Below, one piece after another: positions 23,457 to 32,124 of a stretch of DNA of 32,365 nucleotides; within the stretch, counting starts at the first letter, position 1; the number at the start of each line of letters is the position of its first letter. This stretch comes from JAKAGZ01 sp035266865 (GTDB taxonomy: Bacteria; Bacteroidota; Ignavibacteria; Ignavibacteriales; Ignavibacteriaceae). The stretch covers positions 1 through 32,365 of the forward strand of contig DATFMR010000105.1 of NCBI GenBank assembly GCA_035266865.1, given 5' to 3'. Both the position numbers and the translations under genes were made by a program. The notes beneath the pieces were generated by a model that had not been told where the DNA came from, ran no database searches, and saw nothing but the letters and a program-made list of their open reading frames with translations.

Positions 23457-24434
23457 TTGAACAAAGAAGAAATAATTAAAAACGGAAAAGAAGTAATTAA
23501 AATAGAAGCAGCCGCAGTTGCCGGACTCGAAGAGAGCATCAATGATCAGTTTCTTAAAGCGCTCGAAATAATTAATCAAACAAAAGGAAGGGTAGTTTTA
23601 AGTGGAATGGGGAAGTCGGGACTGATAGCAAGAAAGATCGTGGCAACTTTTAATTCAACCGGAGCCGCTGCAATTTATCTGCATCCTACAGATGCTCTCC
23701 ACGGCGATCTTGGAATGGTGAGAAAGGAGGACGTGGTAATTCTTATATCAAAAAGCGGCGAAACTGAAGAAATAATAAATCTTTTGCCTATGCTTAAAAG
23801 GTTAAAAGTTTCGCTTATTGCGATGTCAGGGAGCCCAAATTCAAAGTTAGTAACAGAGTGTGATATTTTTCTAAGTATAGCGGTTAAAGAAGAAGCCTGT
23901 CCGCACGACCTGGCCCCCACTGCTTCCACTACAGCAACTTTAGCATTAGGAGATGCTCTTTCTATTACTTTGTTAAAAATGAGAGGATTTACAGCAGAAG
24001 ATTTCGCGATGCTTCATCCCGGCGGAAGTCTTGGTAAAAGATTATCTCTTGAAACCAGGGAGATAATGATAAAAGGTGAAAATATTCCTGTTGTTAAAGA
24101 AGACTATTCTATAAAAGATGTGATACTTGAAATTACATCAAAAAGATTGGGAGCCACCTGTGTTGTAAATTCAGATGGAATTTTAACAGGAATTATTACA
24201 GACGGCGACCTTAGAAGATTGCTCGAAAAAACTCTTGATATAAAAGAGCTGAATGCAAAAGATATTATGACAAAGAATCCAAAAGTAATGAAACCGGATT
24301 ACCTCGCTTCATTTGCACTTCAGCATATGGAAAATTTCAAAATCACTTCTCTCGTAATTATTGATGATGAAAATCATCCGATTGGAATCGTACACCTTCA
24401 CGATTTAATTAATCTTGGACTTACACAAAGATGA
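23457..24434 (+). CDS. kdsD: Arabinose-5-phosphate isomerase (KpsF/GutQ family)
   Basis: KdsD converts ribulose-5-phosphate to arabinose-5-phosphate, the KdsA substrate. The 325 residues comprise a SIS sugar-isomerase domain (about 35-180) with LSGMGKSGLIARKIVATFNSTG and PTDALHGDLGM, the motif ISKSGETEEII, and two CBS domains (about 205-325), with DLRRLLE and HLHDLINLG. The start codon is TTG at 23457; AGAGG lies 7 nt upstream, and no ATG occurs before the conserved start of the domain. It overlaps lptC by 4 nt (ATGA). The gene order kdsA, unknown, kdsD, lptCAB is a compact Kdo-to-LPS-export unit. Confidence 0.95.
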   Translation: MNKEEIIKNGKEVIKIEAAAVAGLEESINDQFLKALEIINQTKGRVVLSGMGKSGLIARKIVATFNSTGAAAIYLHPTDALHGDLGMVRKEDVVILISKSGETEEIINLLPMLKRLKVSLIAMSGSPNSKLVTECDIFLSIAVKEEACPHDLAPTASTTATLALGDALSITLLKMRGFTAEDFAMLHPGGSLGKRLSLETREIMIKGENIPVVKEDYSIKDVILEITSKRLGATCVVNSDGILTGIITDGDLRRLLEKTLDIKELNAKDIMTKNPKVMKPDYLASFALQHMENFKITSLVIIDDENHPIGIVHLHDLINLGLTQR

Positions 24435-24970
24435 AGTATCTCATATTATTTGTTGCTGCAATTATACTGATTAGCTGTAACAGTGAAAAAGTAAAACCTA
24501 CAGTAAATGCTTCATTGGATACCAATAAATTGCCGACTCAGGAAAGCTGGGATGCTGTTGTAACATTCAGCGATTCAGGTAGAACAAAAGCTATATTGTA
24601 TGCGGGACATTTAAGAGTTTTTGATGAATCGAAAGAAACACTTTTAGATCAAAACATTAAGGTCGATTTCTTTGATGAAAATGAGCACAAAACTTCTACA
24701 CTTACTGCAAAAAGAGGAAAAGTTGATGATAATACAAAAGACCTTTATGCAATGGATAGTGTAGTTGTAGTGAGTGATAGCGGAACCACAGTTACGAGTG
24801 AAGAATTAATGTTTAGAAATGAAGACCAGAAAATTGTTTCTGACAAATTTGTAACAATTACATCTCCTAAAGAAACTATACAGGGTTATGGATTTAAGTC
24901 AGACCAAGCTTTGAGAAATTATGTTATCTACAATATAACCTACACTGCACGAACAGATTCTACAAAATAG
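24431..24970 (+). CDS. lptC: LPS export system protein LptC, lipoprotein form
   Basis: LptC is the inner-membrane part of the periplasmic LPS bridge; it receives LPS from LptB2FG and passes it to LptA. At 179 residues it has a type II signal peptide MKYLILFVAAIILISC, so it is probably a lipoprotein, unlike the transmembrane LptC of E. coli; lipoprotein forms are common in Bacteroidota. The beta-jellyroll shows TLLDQNIKVDFFDENEHKTS, LTAKRGKVDDNTKDLYA and DSGTTVTSEELMF, the repeating strand pattern of the LptC/OstA fold. It overlaps kdsD by ATGA and lies 3 nt before the OstA-like gene. Confidence 0.88.
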   Translation: MKYLILFVAAIILISCNSEKVKPTVNASLDTNKLPTQESWDAVVTFSDSGRTKAILYAGHLRVFDESKETLLDQNIKVDFFDENEHKTSTLTAKRGKVDDNTKDLYAMDSVVVVSDSGTTVTSEELMFRNEDQKIVSDKFVTITSPKETIQGYGFKSDQALRNYVIYNITYTARTDSTK

Positions 24971-24973
24971 TTT

Positions 24974-26383
24974 ATGATTAAAACCATTCAAAAAATATTC
25001 CTGTTGTTGATTATCCCCACGACACTGTGTTATGCACAAAACAGTGATAATATAATCCGCGTCAAAGGTGAGCAGATGAACGGGTATTCTGTAAACGGAG
25101 AAATAGTTAGAGAAGTTAAAGGTAACGTAATTATTACGCAGGGGAACGTAATTATAAATTGTGACAATGCTATTCAGTATATTTCAAAAAATGAAGTCAA
25201 GCTAATCGGGAACGTGGTTATCAAACAGGATAGCATCACTATTACAACTGCGCGTGGTTATTATTACGGTGATATAAAAAAATCAGTTTCCGATACTTCA
25301 ATAAAACTTGATGATGGAAAAGTAGTGCTGACTGCAAACCGGGGTAATTATTTATTCAATGATCACATTGCATTTTTCCGGGATAGTGTAAAACTAAAAG
25401 ATTCTGTCTCTGTGTTGACTTCGGATTCGCTCAGGTATTTTAAAGATGAAGACAGGATGTATGCTTTCAGCAATGTTACAATAGCCGATTCTGAAAATAC
25501 AATTAAGGCGGACAGTCTTGAACATTTCAGAGATAAAAGAATTACATTTGCAGATCAGAATGTTAAAATATTTAATCCCGAAAATAATTTAACTATGTTC
25601 GGAAACCACCTGGAAGACTACCCGGAACAACATTTTACACTCGTAACAGAAAGACCACTGCTGATGCAGATTGATACTTCATACGTCAAAGAAACTGATT
25701 CCCTTAGGACCAATGAAGAGATTGCAGATTCAACTATGAAGATTGATACACTTTTTATTAAATCGGTTACAATGGAAGCATACCGGGATTCATTAAATAT
25801 ATTCAAAGCGATAGACTCTGTAAAAATTTCAAGAGGTGATTTCGCATCTCAAAATGATTTTACTCTTTACAAAAAAGATGACGGGCAGATAATTACTTAT
25901 AAACTTTCTGATTCAACTGCGCAGCCAATTCTCTGGTACGAGGATACACAATTAACAGGTGACTCAGTCACAATCTTTCTTGCCGATAACCGGATCAATT
26001 CATTAAAAGTGAACAATAATTCTTTTATCATTTCACAAGATGAAAACAATCCCCGCAGGTTTAACCAGATGTCAGGTGACAGTGTTAAAATGAGCTTTGA
26101 AAATTCAAAATTAAACCGGACTGATGTCTGGGGGAATTTCTTCAGTATTTATTACCAGTACGATAACGAAGAACCGAACGGTTTGACAAAATCTTCTTCG
26201 CAAAATGCCATAATATTATTCGAACAAAACAAGGTAAATGAAATAAGGCTTTATCTTTCACCAAACAGTGAATATTATCCTGAAATTTTGGTTAAAGGAA
26301 AGGAAGATTCTTTCATACTTTCCAGGTATGTGGCGTTCAAACAAAAACCCGGGAAATTGTTATTTTTGATTAGATTGAATTAA
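24974..26383 (+). CDS. lptA: OstA/LptA-like periplasmic LPS transport protein
   Basis: A 469-residue exported protein (signal peptide about 1-21, ending LCYA-Q). The first half has the OstA jellyroll repeats: VKGNVIITQGNVIINCDNAI, VKLIGNVVIKQDSITITT and ADQNVKIFNPENNL, all typical of LptA and of the N-terminal domain of LptD. It is two to three times longer than E. coli LptA, as is usual for the OstA-like proteins of Bacteroidota. The second half continues the strand repeats, with alternating DS...I motifs. It lacks the C-terminal beta-barrel of LptD. It stands between lptC and lptB, which supports the LptA role; I am less sure of the symbol than of the family. Confidence 0.82.
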   Translation: MIKTIQKIFLLLIIPTTLCYAQNSDNIIRVKGEQMNGYSVNGEIVREVKGNVIITQGNVIINCDNAIQYISKNEVKLIGNVVIKQDSITITTARGYYYGDIKKSVSDTSIKLDDGKVVLTANRGNYLFNDHIAFFRDSVKLKDSVSVLTSDSLRYFKDEDRMYAFSNVTIADSENTIKADSLEHFRDKRITFADQNVKIFNPENNLTMFGNHLEDYPEQHFTLVTERPLLMQIDTSYVKETDSLRTNEEIADSTMKIDTLFIKSVTMEAYRDSLNIFKAIDSVKISRGDFASQNDFTLYKKDDGQIITYKLSDSTAQPILWYEDTQLTGDSVTIFLADNRINSLKVNNNSFIISQDENNPRRFNQMSGDSVKMSFENSKLNRTDVWGNFFSIYYQYDNEEPNGLTKSSSQNAIILFEQNKVNEIRLYLSPNSEYYPEILVKGKEDSFILSRYVAFKQKPGKLLFLIRLN

Positions 26384-26451
26384 GCAAGTAAATAAGTTTT
26401 ATTGAATAAAAAATTTGTAATTTGTCTAAAGAAGTAAATAAAATATCAGGT

Positions 26452-27198
26452 ATGGAACACAGAACTTTAAGAAGTAAAGATTTAGTTAAAATTTACAAAA
26501 AAAGAAAAGTTGTAAATAAAGCATCAGTTGAAGTTTCAAAGGGAAACATAGTTGGGTTACTGGGTCCAAATGGTGCAGGAAAAACCACAACTTTTTATAT
26601 GATTACAGGAATGATAAAGCCTGATGACGGAACTGTATTCCTTGATGACGAAGAGATTACAAATATTCCAATGTATAAAAGAGCAAGATTGGGAATAGGC
26701 TACCTCCCGCAGGAGGCATCAATTTTCAGAAGATTAACTGTCGAAGATAATTTACTTGCTGTTTTGGAAATGATAAAACTTCCCCTGAAAGAAAGAAAAG
26801 AAAAGTGTGAAAAATTACTTGAAGAATTAAGCATCACTCATATACGCAAAAGTATGGGATACCAGTTAAGTGGTGGCGAAAGAAGAAGAACTGAAATTGC
26901 CCGGTCTCTTGCTACTGACCCGAGTTTTATCCTGCTCGATGAACCTTTTGCGGGAGTAGATCCAATTGCAGTTGAAGATATTATGATTATTGTTTCAAAA
27001 TTGAAAGAGAGGGGGATTGGAGTCCTAATAACTGACCACAATGTCCACGAGACTTTAAGTATTGTTGATAAAGGTTACATCTTAATAAATGGCCTTATTT
27101 TTAAGCAGGGTAAAGCCGAAGAATTAGCAGAAGATGAAGAGATAAGAAAATTATATCTCGGTGAGAAATTTAAATTAGACAGGTACAGCGGGGAATAA
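26452..27198 (+). CDS. lptB: LPS export ABC transporter ATP-binding protein LptB
   Basis: LptB is the cytoplasmic ATPase that powers LPS extraction by LptFG. From ATG 26452 it has 248 residues. Walker A is GPNGAGKTTTFYMITGM, the Q-loop region is GYLPQEASIFRRLTVEDN, the signature is LSGGERRRTEIARSLA, Walker B is FILLDEPFAGVDP and the switch His is in LITDHNVHETL, all wording specific to LptB. A TTG at 26422 would add 10 residues but has no ribosome binding site, and the family normally starts close to LRSKDLVKIY, so I prefer the ATG. It ends the kds-lpt operon; lptF, lptG and lptD are not in the window. Confidence 0.95.
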   Translation: MEHRTLRSKDLVKIYKKRKVVNKASVEVSKGNIVGLLGPNGAGKTTTFYMITGMIKPDDGTVFLDDEEITNIPMYKRARLGIGYLPQEASIFRRLTVEDNLLAVLEMIKLPLKERKEKCEKLLEELSITHIRKSMGYQLSGGERRRTEIARSLATDPSFILLDEPFAGVDPIAVEDIMIIVSKLKERGIGVLITDHNVHETLSIVDKGYILINGLIFKQGKAEELAEDEEIRKLYLGEKFKLDRYSGE

Positions 27199-27206
27199 AA
27201 GTAAAA

Positions 27207-28703
27207 TTATTTTGTGCTGTCTAATTCATAAAGTGAAAACACTTTTGTTCTTTCCAGCCAGTGATTAAAATTAAATTCGTCCATCCAGCCTGGAATTGTT
27301 CTATAAACCCTTTCCATTTCTAAATTATTAAAACTCGGCTTGTTAATATCTGAATAGCTTTTTGAGAGGAAAATCACCTTATTGCCCTTTGCATAAAGAG
27401 AATCAATATTTATGGAGTCTGAATATTTAATCGTCTCCAACTTTCTGCTTTTATAAAAATTTGCCGGTTCCGGCGTAACTAAATATGGATCTTTATCCAT
27501 ATAAAGAAGCACAGTTTTTTCGTTGTTATAATTGTTGTAAATAAATTTATAGAGTGCAACATAAATATCTGCCGGTCTTATGCAAACAATTATTAAGTAA
27601 ACTGTATTTACAATTACAAATAAGTAGATAAGCCAGTTCCAGTAAACTTTCCTGAATAATATTTTAAATTTGATGGAAATGTATTTATCTCTTACGAGCA
27701 AAATCTCCCGGATTGATAAAACAACAATTATTGGTACAACATTTAAAATTGGAAATAAAAATCTGAATTCTTTATGTCCAATTATAAAATGAACGAGTAT
27801 GAATGGAAGCAGCGTCCAGGTAAATACACTTTTATATTTCCCGATAAACAGGATTAAAAATCCTAATATGAGAAAAATACTAAAGGGAGGTAGTCCCTGC
27901 TTTAGTGTTTCAGTAATGTAGAAATACCATGGTTGTGTCCCGAAACCAGAAGCTTTCCCCTGGATAATATTTACATTAAAATAATTCCATATTGTAATTG
28001 TCCATTCATTATAAAACCAGCGGTCAATAAAAATACCGATTAAAATTGCAGCTATTATTCCTGAAAAAAGAATGATTAAATTTTTAAATTTTTCTTTTTT
28101 GACAAATAAAAGCCAAAGCATAAATCCTAAAATTAAAAAACCTGATTGATACCGAAACAAAAAAGATAGCCCCAGCAATAATCCAATAGATATCAGAAAT
28201 AGGGATGTGTGTTTGTATTTTTTATAGAAGTATAGTGCAAATCCTGTAAAGAATAATAATCCCGACCAGTTCTCAGAAGAAAACCTAACCTGTAAATAAA
28301 AAAAGAAACAAAGAAAAAATGAAAGGAAAAGGAACCAAGCTTTAAGTCTACTTGATTTAATTTCATCTTCAAATGCCATGAACAATAAGTACATACAAAT
28401 AATCGAGAACAAAGATGAAAGAATTCTCATTATCATAGTCTGATCAAAGGGATTGCTTATCCCGATAAGATCTGAAGTTTCGATAATTAAATAAGCCAAA
28501 GCTGGCTGAATGGCTGGCCTGACTCTTTCATTGTATTCCCAGGCAAGATCAGCACGCTGGTTTATTCCCGTTTTTAATCCTGCAAATTCAATAATCTGGT
28601 AATGTTCGTCGCGATGATGGTATCCAACACTGTTAACAGATGCCACCAAGTGCAACAGGATAGAAAAAGAAAGTATTAATTTCAGGTTTTCTCTTTTGAA
28701 CAA
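27207..28703 (-). CDS. GT22-type (Alg9/PIG-B-like) membrane mannosyltransferase
   Basis: A 498-residue integral membrane glycosyltransferase with about ten hydrophobic segments. HRDEHYQ (30-36) after the first helix matches the H.DE..Q acidic motif of GT-C enzymes, and HKEFRFLFPI (310-319) is the HKE(F/Y)RF signature of the GT22 family. These enzymes use lipid-linked sugar donors on the outer face of the membrane. The acceptor is unknown; an envelope glycan is plausible. The start codon is TTG with an AAGG about 13 nt upstream; no ATG lies before the first membrane helix. It follows the MutS-like gene by 8 nt and its 3' end faces lptB at 8 bp. Confidence 0.8.
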   Translation of the reverse strand: MFKRENLKLILSFSILLHLVASVNSVGYHHRDEHYQIIEFAGLKTGINQRADLAWEYNERVRPAIQPALAYLIIETSDLIGISNPFDQTMIMRILSSLFSIICMYLLFMAFEDEIKSSRLKAWFLFLSFFLCFFFYLQVRFSSENWSGLLFFTGFALYFYKKYKHTSLFLISIGLLLGLSFLFRYQSGFLILGFMLWLLFVKKEKFKNLIILFSGIIAAILIGIFIDRWFYNEWTITIWNYFNVNIIQGKASGFGTQPWYFYITETLKQGLPPFSIFLILGFLILFIGKYKSVFTWTLLPFILVHFIIGHKEFRFLFPILNVVPIIVVLSIREILLVRDKYISIKFKILFRKVYWNWLIYLFVIVNTVYLIIVCIRPADIYVALYKFIYNNYNNEKTVLLYMDKDPYLVTPEPANFYKSRKLETIKYSDSINIDSLYAKGNKVIFLSKSYSDINKPSFNNLEMERVYRTIPGWMDEFNFNHWLERTKVFSLYELDSTK

Positions 28704-28711
28704 AATATATA

Positions 28712-30298
28712 TTACCTTGTAATATTTAAGAGCTTGTCTTTCAAAGAATTTGCTTCATCGATAATTATTTTCGGAAAACCTTTTAATTCCAGTAGTTTAA
28801 TAGCGTTTCCCGAAAAAGTCATTCCTTTTTTTATCTTATAATCAAAAAAGAATTTGTTACCGGTCACTTGTTCACTGAAATGAAAAATGTTATAAGTATT
28901 ATTTAATAATTCCTGAAGTTCAATATCGTGTGTGGTGACAAACGTAAAATTATAATTATCCAGGTATTTAAGAACAGCTGTAGATGAGGCGAGGCGTTCG
29001 ATTGTGTTTGTTCCACGGAATATTTCATCTATCAGGAATAAATATTTTAATTTTTCTTCGCTCAAATCAATAAAATTTAACAATCTTTCAATCTCAACAA
29101 AATAATAACTCTTGGACTCTTCTAGGTCATCTTCGCGCCTGATTGATGATTTAACAATTAACTTTGGTATTCTAGCTTCTTTTGCCAGACAAATATTAAG
29201 AGTTTGGGCTAGTATAAAATTAATTCCGACAGTTTTAATAAAAGTTGTTTTACCAGCCATATTAGAGCCGGTTACGAGCACCGATTGTTTCACATCTTTA
29301 ATGCTATTAGAAACTGCATTCTTTATAAGTGGGTGATATATAAAATCAAAGTTAATATCTTTTGATTCAGTGAATTGGGGTACTGTATGATAGGGTTCTT
29401 CTTTTAAAAATGAAGCAATAGAAATTGAGGCATCAAGCTCTGCAACTGCCTCAAAAGTCTGTTGAATTATCTTTTTGTGTGATTCAAGGTAACGCACAGA
29501 TCTGAAATATGTTATTAAATCGTAGAGTAAAATGAGATTGAGATATGCTATGATCATTCCAATTAGCTCATTTCCACCCGACCTGTCAATTACAAGCCAG
29601 CCAATTTTCTTCCTCAGACTTTTTAGTACATGCCGATTCTTTTTTAATATACTTACTTGTTGAAGTTTGCTAGCTTGTTTTACTTTTGAAACAGCAATTG
29701 CAGAGTTAATTAAATTACCTAATGCTGAAAAACCAGTAAAATATTTATATATCTTTCTTGTGTAAATTTGATCTATAACAATATTCAAGACACTCAATCC
29801 TATGCCGACTAGCAAAAATGAATTGCTTATAGAAATTAACGCAAATGAAATGAGCATCATTACAGGCAGAAAATAAAACAAATAATATAATTTTGGCCTT
29901 TCGGGCCTTTCACCAAATATCAGGCTAGATATAAAATATGATTTTGTGTTTTTCACTCCTTGTAATTTAATCTGAATATTTTCTCTTACTTCTCCATTCT
30001 TTAAAAAGAATTGAAAAAGTTCATACCTTTTATTTAAGGTGTCGGTATTATGCTCATATTTTTTTAGAAGGTGGAATAAGTATTGCTGACCGATGCTGCT
30101 GTTTGTGCGGTCGAGATAATTAAAAAGCTGGTCAAGATTCAGATCAGTCCAGGTTTTATCTTCAATTATTTCTTCATCATCTGTTTTTAATACAACGTTA
30201 TGATAGTGGACAATAAGATCCAGGTTCCTGAATCTTTCAACTGGTTTTCCCCATGCTTCTCTTATTTCTTTTAAGATTTTCTTTTTATTAAAAAACAT
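28712..30298 (-). CDS. Membrane-anchored MutS-like ATPase
   Basis: A 528-residue protein with the MutS C-terminal ATPase: Walker A TGSNMAGKTTFIKTVG (343-358), SSIRREDDLEESKSYYFVE, Walker B FLIDEIFRGTNTIER and the FVTTHDIELQEL switch. The N-terminal mismatch-binding domains of MutS are absent. In their place are a short helical region and hydrophobic segments at about 136-156, 158-176 and 243-265, so it is likely anchored in the inner membrane. Such proteins are common in Bacteroidota and are often misnamed MutS; they are not expected to repair mismatches, and their role is unknown. It lies 5 nt after the cupin gene and 8 nt before the glycosyltransferase gene. Confidence 0.85.
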   Translation of the reverse strand: MFFNKKKILKEIREAWGKPVERFRNLDLIVHYHNVVLKTDDEEIIEDKTWTDLNLDQLFNYLDRTNSSIGQQYLFHLLKKYEHNTDTLNKRYELFQFFLKNGEVRENIQIKLQGVKNTKSYFISSLIFGERPERPKLYYLFYFLPVMMLISFALISISNSFLLVGIGLSVLNIVIDQIYTRKIYKYFTGFSALGNLINSAIAVSKVKQASKLQQVSILKKNRHVLKSLRKKIGWLVIDRSGGNELIGMIIAYLNLILLYDLITYFRSVRYLESHKKIIQQTFEAVAELDASISIASFLKEEPYHTVPQFTESKDINFDFIYHPLIKNAVSNSIKDVKQSVLVTGSNMAGKTTFIKTVGINFILAQTLNICLAKEARIPKLIVKSSIRREDDLEESKSYYFVEIERLLNFIDLSEEKLKYLFLIDEIFRGTNTIERLASSTAVLKYLDNYNFTFVTTHDIELQELLNNTYNIFHFSEQVTGNKFFFDYKIKKGMTFSGNAIKLLELKGFPKIIIDEANSLKDKLLNITR

Positions 30299-30303
30299 AA
30301 TAT

Positions 30304-30651
30304 TTATTCACAGCCAATTCTGTCCCCATGGCTTTTAGGAGATGTTATAACAAGAAATATAACATCTTTTTTCGAATTGTTTCTAAATTTGTGTGGAATT
30401 CCTGATGGAATCTCTAGACCTTTATTTTTCTGAAGGATAACTTCCTTATTCTCAATTTCGATAGTTCCTTCCCCTTCAAGGATAAAGAAAAACTGGTGTA
30501 AAATTGAATGAAAGTGCTTAACTTCCGATTTTCCCGGAGGAACTTTTTCCTGAATAACGCTGAGGTTTTTATTGTTTAATAAATGCGAGCCATCACAATT
30601 TTTTCCCCAGTTATAATGTTCGGCATTTTTAATACTAATCTTATCTGTCAT
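30304..30651 (-). CDS. Small cupin-domain protein
   Basis: A 115-residue single-domain cupin. Cupin motif 1 is KSEVKHFHSILHQFFFILEGEG, with two His and a Glu-equivalent position as metal ligands; motif 2 is GLEIPSGIPHKFRN, with the third His. Relatives range from sugar epimerases to dioxygenases and plain binding proteins, so no reaction can be given. It overlaps the M15 peptidase gene by ATGA and precedes the MutS-like gene by 5 nt, so it belongs to a four-gene minus-strand operon. Confidence 0.85.
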   Translation of the reverse strand: MTDKISIKNAEHYNWGKNCDGSHLLNNKNLSVIQEKVPPGKSEVKHFHSILHQFFFILEGEGTIEIENKEVILQKNKGLEIPSGIPHKFRNNSKKDVIFLVITSPKSHGDRIGCE

Positions 30652-31283
30652 TTTAATTTTTCGAAATGTTGATAATCAACCCTGGTTTTCCAATCACCTC
30701 CCCAATTCCATCCTTTTTCTTTGAAGAGTTTTACAATTATTGAATTTTTTGTAATGGTTCCCTTCTTATCAGGTTGGTATTTTGCTCCGGAAGGGAAGGT
30801 GGTTCCATTAATTATTTGAGGATTCTGCCAGGGATTAATATCTATAGCACGACCCGTAGAGTGATTCGATAATTTTGTAGTATTTGCTATAAATCTGTAA
30901 TTAAAAGCTGATGAATTATTTGCCTTCATAGATTTCTCATCCGACCAGTTAAATTTTACCACAGGAATAACCTTATCGACAGGGAATTCATTTCCTTTTA
31001 TTTTCTCAAAAATCCATTTAATATCTTCCACAAGATCTTTTTGGATAACCACCTGACCTTTATGAAGTTTATTATCGAATGAGAAATAATATACTTCAAC
31101 TATCCTTTGATCAGCTTTTATTTCTTCAGGAATATCTTTCCCGCTTAGAGCTTCTTCCAGGGTATAATTACAATCAGTAATTATTTCTGATTGATTGTTA
31201 TCGGAGTTCATCTTATTTCCCAAATGTATTATGGAAAAAATAACAAGTGCCGGGATTAAAATATATGGGTTTAACAATTTCAT
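30648..31283 (-). CDS. M15-family D-Ala-D-Ala carboxypeptidase-like protein
   Basis: A 211-residue zinc peptidase of the VanY/M15 type, which trims peptidoglycan stem peptides. An N-terminal hydrophobic segment (about residues 8-22) exports or anchors it. LSNHSTGRAIDINPWQNP holds the first zinc His and the Asp of the S.H..G.A.D motif, and the C-terminal VDYQHFE holds the last zinc His. WNWGGDWKT is the characteristic phrase before it. It is the first gene of the four-gene operon continuing into cupin, MutS-like and GT22 genes. Confidence 0.88.
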   Translation of the reverse strand: MKLLNPYILIPALVIFSIIHLGNKMNSDNNQSEIITDCNYTLEEALSGKDIPEEIKADQRIVEVYYFSFDNKLHKGQVVIQKDLVEDIKWIFEKIKGNEFPVDKVIPVVKFNWSDEKSMKANNSSAFNYRFIANTTKLSNHSTGRAIDINPWQNPQIINGTTFPSGAKYQPDKKGTITKNSIIVKLFKEKGWNWGGDWKTRVDYQHFEKLK

Positions 31284-31364
31284 AAATATAGAGATTTATA
31301 AATGTAATTTAAGAAAAATTTGTTATTACGAAAGTGATACTATATAACACGGTGTGATATTTAT

Positions 31365-31507
31365 TTAATGTAATTTTACTTTGTTTGAAATGGTCTCTGA
31401 TAATACATTATAGTGCATTAAGAATTCGTCACCAAGGACCGACCTGTAAAATTGAATGTCTCTTCAGTATTCCCCGGAAAGTTAAGGTAAGGATTTACTG
31501 CTTTCAT
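31365..31507 (-). pseudogene. Frameshifted remnant of a PhnB/VOC-family gene
   Basis: From ATG 31507, preceded by a good AGGAG site, the minus strand reads MKAVNPYLNFPGNTEETFNF, the typical start of PhnB-like VOC (glyoxalase-fold) proteins. It then runs into a nonsense tail ending at TAA after 29 residues. Shifting frame at the T4 run near 31447-31450 restores YRSVLGDEF, which is the expected continuation (usually FYKSVFGGEF). That frame stops at 31365, about 47 residues in total against about 140 in intact members. So the gene has a one-base deletion and has lost its 3' two thirds. The remnant sits directly downstream of two RibD_C-like genes, with which such proteins are often clustered. 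Confidence 0.65.
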
Positions 31508-31549
31508 TTTTTCTCCTATCTAAAAGATTATTAAGAAAGTTGTAATTTT

Positions 31550-32104
31550 TTAATTTTCATTTTTTTGATAGTGCATTACAATTACACCTGAGTTAAATAT
31601 TCTTGTTTCCATTAATTTTAAATTCCGCATTCCGTCAAATTCTTCAAATAATCTCTTTCCCTTATTCGATATAATCGGATGAATTAAAAACCAGAATTCA
31701 TCTATCATATTTTTATTTAATAATTGAGATGCTATACTTAAGCTGCCTGCGGAAATATTTTTACCATCTTCATTTTTAAGCCTTTTTACTATCTCTATAA
31801 GATTCTCTTCTGCAATTACAGAATTTTGCCAGTCAACTTTTTTCAATTTATTAGTAAAGATTATTTTCCTTACGGAATTAAATTTATCTGCGAACCTAAG
31901 CGTACTTTTTGTATTTTGCGGATCTTCATGGGCTACCGGCCAGTAACCTTCCATTAATTCATAGGTCTTTCTGCCCATTAAAACCACATCAATATTATCC
32001 AGGTAATCAGTATAAAAATTGTGCAGCTCATCATCTGCGATACCACTTGTGTGGTCGGCACCACCATTTATGGTAGAATTAGTTGAAAAAATTATTTTTC
32101 TCAT
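31550..32104 (-). CDS. Dihydrofolate reductase/RibD C-terminal domain family protein
   Basis: A 184-residue single-domain protein of the RibD_C/DHFR-like fold, which binds NADPH and reduces pterin- or pyrimidine-like substrates. MRKIIFSTNSTINGGADH is the first strand-turn, VVLMGRKTYELMEGYWP is the NADPH-binding helix motif, and GKNISAGSLSIASQLL and FLIHPIISNKGKRLFE complete the family pattern. The substrate is unknown; these solo proteins are not the folate enzyme FolA. A second gene of the same family begins upstream on the same strand, 20 nt away, and the PhnB remnant lies downstream. Confidence 0.88.
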   Translation of the reverse strand: MRKIIFSTNSTINGGADHTSGIADDELHNFYTDYLDNIDVVLMGRKTYELMEGYWPVAHEDPQNTKSTLRFADKFNSVRKIIFTNKLKKVDWQNSVIAEENLIEIVKRLKNEDGKNISAGSLSIASQLLNKNMIDEFWFLIHPIISNKGKRLFEEFDGMRNLKLMETRIFNSGVIVMHYQKNEN

Positions 32105-32124
32105 TGTAGTTCCTCTTTTTGAAT

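Noticed and set aside
26422..26424. TTG as the lptB start
   Set aside because: There is no Shine-Dalgarno sequence before it, and the extra residues do not fit the family N-terminus.
28712..30298. Calling this gene mutS (mismatch repair)
   Set aside because: Only the ATPase domain is shared; mismatch-binding domains are missing and membrane helices are present.
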